Origin: CAZICM01 sp964537685
Lineage (GTDB): Bacteria > Myxococcota_A > Polyangia > Polyangiales > Polyangiaceae
DNA length: 64,000 nt
Assembly (NCBI GenBank): GCA_964537685.1
Contig: CAZICM010000011.1
Coordinates: forward strand, 141,280 to 205,279
Direction of reading: 5' to 3'
Positions within the stretch are counted from its first letter, which is position 1; every line of letters starts with the position of its first letter. The notes beneath the pieces are model-generated. The model had not been told where the DNA came from and searched no databases. It saw only the letters and a list, made by a program, of their open reading frames with translations. Below are positions 60,234 to 64,000 of this stretch, piece after piece. A program made the position numbers and the translations under genes.

Positions 60234-61676
60234 ATGTCTCAACTGGTTTTAGTCGAGGGCGCCGTATTTGCCGAGCGATACAAGGTGATCCGCTGCATTG
60301 CGCAGGGTGGGATGGGAGCGGTGTATGAAGTGATTCATATCCCGACGAAGAAGCACCGGGCGCTCAAGGTGATGCACTCCAATTTGCTGGATGCAGATGG
60401 GATGCTGCAGCGCTTTGAGCAAGAGGCGCGTGTCACGTCGGACGTGGAAAGCGAATACATCGTTGAGGTGATGGATGCGGGCTTCGATGCGCAGACGCGC
60501 ACCCCCTATCTGGTCATGGAGCTGTTGCGTGGTGAGGATCTCAGCCGAAAGCTAAAGCGGGTAAAGCGTTTGCCGGTGGAGGAAGTGCTGACCTTGCTTG
60601 GGCAAGTAGCGTCCGCGCTGGACAAAACGCATCAAGCAGCCATTGTTCATCGCGATCTCAAGCCTGAAAACATGTTCTTGACCACGCGCGATGATGGCTC
60701 GCCGCGCATTAAGATTTTGGATTTTGGTGTTGCGAAGATGCTTGCCGAGGGGGCGACAAGCGCGGGTGCGACGCAGAGTCTTGGAACACCGTTATTCATG
60801 GCACCAGAGCAATTTTCCAACGCGGCTAGCTCGATTAGTCCAGCGACGGATATCTATGCGCTGGGTTTGATCGCCTACAAACTGCTGGTCGGAGCCAATT
60901 ATTGGCAGGACGACTTGGGGCCCGGGGCTAATATGTGGGCCTTTGCGGGCATTGCGATATTGGGTGCTCGCGAATCCCCCGTGGAGAGAGCCAAACGGGC
61001 GGGAATGGAGCTGCCAGCGGCTTTTGATGAATGGTTCGCAAAAGCGTGTGCGTTAAATCCTCGCGAGCGTTTTGGAAGGGCTTCAGAGGCGGTTGAGGCG
61101 CTTGGGGTGGTATTTCGGCAAGCGCCCGCGCGATTGAGTGTTGGACCTTCAGAGCGATTTCAGTCCGGCGATTCGGAGACGCCAAAGTCCATGCAAGACG
61201 GGGATGATGAGGTCCGTACCGTTTTCTACGAAAAAGGAAATGCACAGTCCGCGCTGGAGGTAGCAGCGCCGGCCGAGCGATTGGAAAGCGGATCGCATGG
61301 GCTGAAGAGCCAAACGGCAGTGGGCATGGTACGAACTGCGCCTTTACGGTTGGGCCGAAATGGTCTCTGGAAAGGAGCTGTCATTGCTGTGGGGATGACG
61401 CTTGGAGCACTGGGGGTGTGGATAGGAAATTATATGCTTTCGCCTGGAAGGGTTGCTGTGAGCGCCTGGCCCTCTTTGGAAAGTGCGGCACCGATGGGCA
61501 CAGTGAGCGTTGCGCCTGCATCAACACCATCGTCCTCCGCTGGATTTCCCAATAAGCCGTTGGCAAGTGCTGGGATAAAGGGTGAGGGAACGGGTGTCAA
61601 GGCGCAACCAAAGCCAAATCCTGAGAAAGTCCAACAGAACAAGACGCCGCGGGGAGTCTACGACACGCGGGAATGA
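60234..61676 (+). CDS. Membrane-anchored Ser/Thr kinase
   Basis: The 480-residue protein has a kinase domain (AQGGMGAVYEV at about 23-33, ALKVM with the catalytic Lys, HRDLKPEN at about 140-147, DFG at about 163-165, GTPLFMAPEQF) and a membrane span near residue 384 (KGAVIAVGMTLGALGVWIGNYML), followed by a Ser/Pro-rich extracytoplasmic tail of about 75 residues. It has the typical PknB-like topology but no PASTA domain. A GGGGAGG ribosome site precedes the ATG. It heads a run of three genes with a TPR protein and Cys-rich lipoproteins. Confidence 0.92.
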   Translation: MSQLVLVEGAVFAERYKVIRCIAQGGMGAVYEVIHIPTKKHRALKVMHSNLLDADGMLQRFEQEARVTSDVESEYIVEVMDAGFDAQTRTPYLVMELLRGEDLSRKLKRVKRLPVEEVLTLLGQVASALDKTHQAAIVHRDLKPENMFLTTRDDGSPRIKILDFGVAKMLAEGATSAGATQSLGTPLFMAPEQFSNAASSISPATDIYALGLIAYKLLVGANYWQDDLGPGANMWAFAGIAILGARESPVERAKRAGMELPAAFDEWFAKACALNPRERFGRASEAVEALGVVFRQAPARLSVGPSERFQSGDSETPKSMQDGDDEVRTVFYEKGNAQSALEVAAPAERLESGSHGLKSQTAVGMVRTAPLRLGRNGLWKGAVIAVGMTLGALGVWIGNYMLSPGRVAVSAWPSLESAAPMGTVSVAPASTPSSSAGFPNKPLASAGIKGEGTGVKAQPKPNPEKVQQNKTPRGVYDTRE

Positions 61677-61691
61677 AAAGTGAGGGAGGCC

Positions 61692-62747
61692 ATGAGAACA
61701 AAAGAGCGATCGGCGGCGATATTGGGTTTGGGTCTGGCGCTCGGATTTGCTGCGCCTGCGTGGGGGCAAGATGTAGAAGCAGCGGATAAACTCTATCGGG
61801 AAGGGATCGAGAGGCTTGGCGCTGGGGATTATACAGCGGCATGCCCCTTGTTAAAACAAAGCCTGGAAGCGGATAAGGCGGCGGGAACTGTGTTTGCGCT
61901 GGCGGATTGCCACGCTTTTGCTGGGAGGACAGCGACTGGGGTTCGTTACTACGAAGACTATTTAAAGATGGTTGAGGAGATGCCCCCTGCCAAGCGAGCG
62001 AGGCAAGAGCAACTGGGCAGGGTAAAGATGGCGCGCAAACAATTGGAACAATTGCAGCCGGATATTCCCCGGGTTTTATTTACGGTTTCAGCACAAACGC
62101 CGGCTGGAACGCGGGTGGAGTGCGATGGCGCCGAGATGGAACTCGCCTCAATGACAGCGGAGCGTTCTATAGATCCGGGTGAGCACATTGTGCGGGTCAT
62201 CGTGCCGGGCAAGACTCCGGTTGAGACGCATTTTACGGTAGCCGTGCGGGAGACGAAGACCGTGGAGCTTCTATTTCCCGTGGAGGAACCGATTGCGAAA
62301 GAGCCTGTTAAAAGCGCGCCTGTCGTGCAGTCCAAGCCCAAAGTCGCCATGAAACCCGAAGAGCTAAGACAGAAAGAGGACAATGCAGGGGCAAATTGGA
62401 TGAATATCGGCAAATTTGTGGCAGGAGGCGTGGGCGTTGTAGGTTTAGGCTTAGGTGCGGGATTTGGATATACGGTGTTGAATGAGAGTGAAACGCTGCT
62501 AAATATATGTCCCCGGGATGGCAAGACGGGGCGGATGACCTGTGAAAATGAAGAAGAAAGAAGCCGGGTCAAGGATTGGCAAACCCGGGGAATTGTGAGC
62601 ACCGTTGGATTTGGAGTCGGAATTGCCGGAGCGCTTGGGGCATTGGTCCTATGGAAGCTGGAACCCATTGAAGAAAATAAGCTAAAGTTGAATATTTATG
62701 GCTTGGGACCGCATGGGGCCTTTGTGGGCATGGGGGGAATATGGTGA
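61692..62747 (+). CDS. TPR/PEGA-like exported protein
   Basis: From ATG 61692 (GGGAGG upstream) the 351-residue protein has a signal peptide (AAILGLGLALGFAAPAWGQ), a TPR-like helical part (LYREGIERLGAGDYTAACPLLKQ, about 30-115), a beta domain around 125-205 that resembles PEGA (GTRVECDGAEM, IDPGEHIVRVI), and one membrane span near 235-255. This layout is common next to kinases in Polyangiales. Function unknown. It overlaps the next gene by 7 bases. Confidence 0.83.
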   Translation: MRTKERSAAILGLGLALGFAAPAWGQDVEAADKLYREGIERLGAGDYTAACPLLKQSLEADKAAGTVFALADCHAFAGRTATGVRYYEDYLKMVEEMPPAKRARQEQLGRVKMARKQLEQLQPDIPRVLFTVSAQTPAGTRVECDGAEMELASMTAERSIDPGEHIVRVIVPGKTPVETHFTVAVRETKTVELLFPVEEPIAKEPVKSAPVVQSKPKVAMKPEELRQKEDNAGANWMNIGKFVAGGVGVVGLGLGAGFGYTVLNESETLLNICPRDGKTGRMTCENEEERSRVKDWQTRGIVSTVGFGVGIAGALGALVLWKLEPIEENKLKLNIYGLGPHGAFVGMGGIW

Positions 62748-63883
62748 AGGCTCGGTGGCTTGGTTTAGGAGCTTGGTTTGGTATAATTTTGTGGGGAGCG
62801 GCATGCACGCTGGTGGCGGGAATTGAGGGTGAGATTGACGTGAGGGCAAAGCACGGGGGTGGTTTGGTGATAGGTGGAATGGGAGGTGGAGGACATTCGG
62901 TCATATCTGTCGGCGGTACTGGAGGAATGGGGGGAGTTGGCGGCGGGAGTGCGGGCATGGGTGGGATGCCTGAATGCACGATGCCCAGCCATTGTCCCCC
63001 TACGCCCAACGACTGTGTGATCGCTATCTGCAACAACTTTGTCTGTGGAACGATGAATGTGCCCGATCAGACGGGGATGCCCGCCCAAAGCTCGGTAAGC
63101 CAACAAACGGCCGGCGATTGCAAGGCCGATGTGTGCGATGGGACAGGAAACATCGTTACGGTCGAGTATGGAGCAGATACGGACGATGATCAAAACGAGT
63201 GTACGACGGACACCTGTGGACAAGGATTTCCTGTGCATACAGTTACCCCTGGCCAGAATTGCAGCGCTGCGGGCGGTATCAAATGCAATACCGACGGCAA
63301 GTGTGTGGAATGTTTGGTCATCGGCGACTGCAAAGATGCTGCCAAGCCCAATTGCGACACCAATTTTAATAAGTGCGTTGCCGACAGTTGTTTCGATGTT
63401 GTGATGAACAACAGCGAGACCGATGTGGATTGCGGCGGGCCTGATTGTTCTCCTTGTCTGGCAAACGCCAATTGTATGGTGGCAAGCGATTGCCTGAGTC
63501 TATCCTGCATTAACAACAAGTGCGCGCTGCAGGGCTGCTCGGATGGCGTATTCAACCAGGGAGAGACCGATATCGATTGCGGTGGAGGATGTTCCCCCTG
63601 CGCCAACGGCCAAACATGCCTGGTGTATGCCGGTTGCGAAAGCGGCGTATGTTTGGGGGGCAAATGCCAGGCTCATGCGTGCAATGACTGGATTCAAAAC
63701 GGTGCAGAGAGCGATGTGGATTGTGGCGGCGATACATGCGCCAAGTGTCCAGATGGCAAAAACTGCATGATGGTCAGCGATTGTGTCAATGGAGCCTGTG
63801 TGGGCGGCGTTTGCACGATGGGCGGCATGGGTGGCGGTGGAATGGGGGGAACAGGCGGCATGGGCGGAGCCGGGGGAAATTAG
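62741..63883 (+). CDS. Cys-rich repeat lipoprotein, GGMGGxG-flanked
   Basis: The 380-residue product has a lipobox (LWGAAC, Cys22), a Gly/Met-rich linker, a Cys-rich middle, and three tandem repeats of about 48 residues with DxxxNxxETDVDCGG and CxxCxxxxxCMVxSDC features, closing with GGMGGGGMGGTGGMGGAGGN. These surface proteins are typical of Polyangiales and may bind metal or matrix. The gene after it begins with a very similar signal and lipobox, so they are tandem paralogues. Translationally coupled to the TPR gene. Confidence 0.82.
   Translation: MVKARWLGLGAWFGIILWGAACTLVAGIEGEIDVRAKHGGGLVIGGMGGGGHSVISVGGTGGMGGVGGGSAGMGGMPECTMPSHCPPTPNDCVIAICNNFVCGTMNVPDQTGMPAQSSVSQQTAGDCKADVCDGTGNIVTVEYGADTDDDQNECTTDTCGQGFPVHTVTPGQNCSAAGGIKCNTDGKCVECLVIGDCKDAAKPNCDTNFNKCVADSCFDVVMNNSETDVDCGGPDCSPCLANANCMVASDCLSLSCINNKCALQGCSDGVFNQGETDIDCGGGCSPCANGQTCLVYAGCESGVCLGGKCQAHACNDWIQNGAESDVDCGGDTCAKCPDGKNCMMVSDCVNGACVGGVCTMGGMGGGGMGGTGGMGGAGGN
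63389..63820 (+). repeat. Three tandem Cys-rich coding repeats
   Basis: Units begin near 63389, 63536 and 63680 (periods 147 and 144 bases) and encode related blocks containing ETDVDCGG, ETDIDCGG and ESDVDCGG. The copies differ enough to be old. Confidence 0.85.
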
Positions 63884-63899
63884 CTGAGCGGAGGAACAG

Positions 63900-64000
63900 A
63901 TGCTCTCAATAAAAACGCGCAGATATGGGCTGGGATGGTGGCTTTTAGGGTTAAGCGCGACGGCATGCAACCTAATGGCCGGGATTGATGGGGAAGTGGA
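63900..64000 (+). CDS. 5' end of a second lipoprotein paralogue (partial)
   Basis: The frame opens at ATG 63900 behind GGAGG and runs off the window. Its signal peptide (LGWWLLGLSATAC) and following AGIDGEV closely parallel the start of the preceding lipoprotein (AACTLVAGIEGEI). It is therefore a tandem duplicate whose repeats lie beyond the window. Confidence 0.75.
   Translation, partial: MLSIKTRRYGLGWWLLGLSATACNLMAGIDGEV

Noticed and set aside
1..64000. tRNA, rRNA, CRISPR arrays and insertion sequences
   Set aside because: No intergenic stretch showed a tRNA T-loop with matching acceptor stem, spaced repeats or transposase motifs. The only tandem repeats are within genes or in the operator-like 21-bp repeat.

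Overview
The window looks like chromosomal DNA of a myxobacterium, most likely a member of the Polyangiales. The evidence is the density of eukaryote-like Ser/Thr kinases (three large ones), many lipoproteins with Gly-rich GGxGG linkers after the lipobox, an AgmX/PglI-type protein, a CarD/CdnL regulator, a MYXO-CTERM-like C-terminal sorting tail, MopE-like and Cys-rich surface proteins, and an H1-like Lys/Ala-rich protein. Base composition is moderately GC-rich, lower than in classical Sorangium. No rRNA, tRNA, CRISPR array or intact insertion sequence was seen.

Layout. 1-3.8 kb: an orphan type VI secretion (T6SS) cargo cluster (tail of an upstream PAAR-like gene, DUF4123 adaptor, small protein, lipase-like effector with 11-residue repeats, unknown protein, peptidoglycan amidase-like protein). 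3.9-8.9 kb: two CDP-alcohol phosphatidyltransferases, a small lipoprotein, gluQRS, uridine kinase and a site-2 protease. 9-14.7 kb: a DUF3160 lipoprotein, an M15 peptidase with a MYXO-CTERM-like tail and an FAD monooxygenase. 14.7-22.7 kb: a 1298-residue kinase/AAA regulator downstream of a flavin amine oxidase, divergent from a Rieske protein. 22.7-27.2 kb: a tightly coupled minus-strand operon (SDR reductase, DEDDh exonuclease, pseudo-aspartic-protease lipoprotein, coaD) and a divergent HNH protein.

27.2-36.3 kb is the most accessory-looking stretch: a CotH lipoprotein, a two-gene unit made of a small helical protein and a papain/C39-like cysteine-peptidase homologue, zinc-ribbon and MopE-like proteins, an AraC regulator followed by a 21-bp-period direct repeat and a serine hydrolase, a GNAT acetyltransferase, a DUF1801 protein and a decayed NB-ARC-like gene. 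36.4-45.3 kb is more core: AgmX-like lipoprotein, Spns-type MFS, H1-like protein, OmpA lipoprotein, CarD/CdnL, trpS with a coupled lipoprotein, and a BPSL0067-type amidase. 45.3-56.7 kb: a membrane-spermidine-synthase fusion, a WD40 kinase, a TrmL-like methyltransferase, an outer-membrane barrel, rnc, phhB, membrane zinc-ribbon proteins and a Uma2 nuclease.

56.8-60 kb holds a compact pair, a calcineurin-like metallophosphoesterase followed four bases later by a caspase-fold (C25/CHAT-like) peptidase. 60-64 kb is a kinase, TPR protein and tandem Cys-rich lipoprotein cluster that runs off the window. The best candidates for undescribed systems are the cysteine-peptidase pair at 28.7-30.5 kb, the metallophosphoesterase/caspase-like pair at 56.8-60 kb, and the LEA-like repeat effector at 1.0-2.4 kb. 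All function assignments come from reading motifs by eye; no searches were run.
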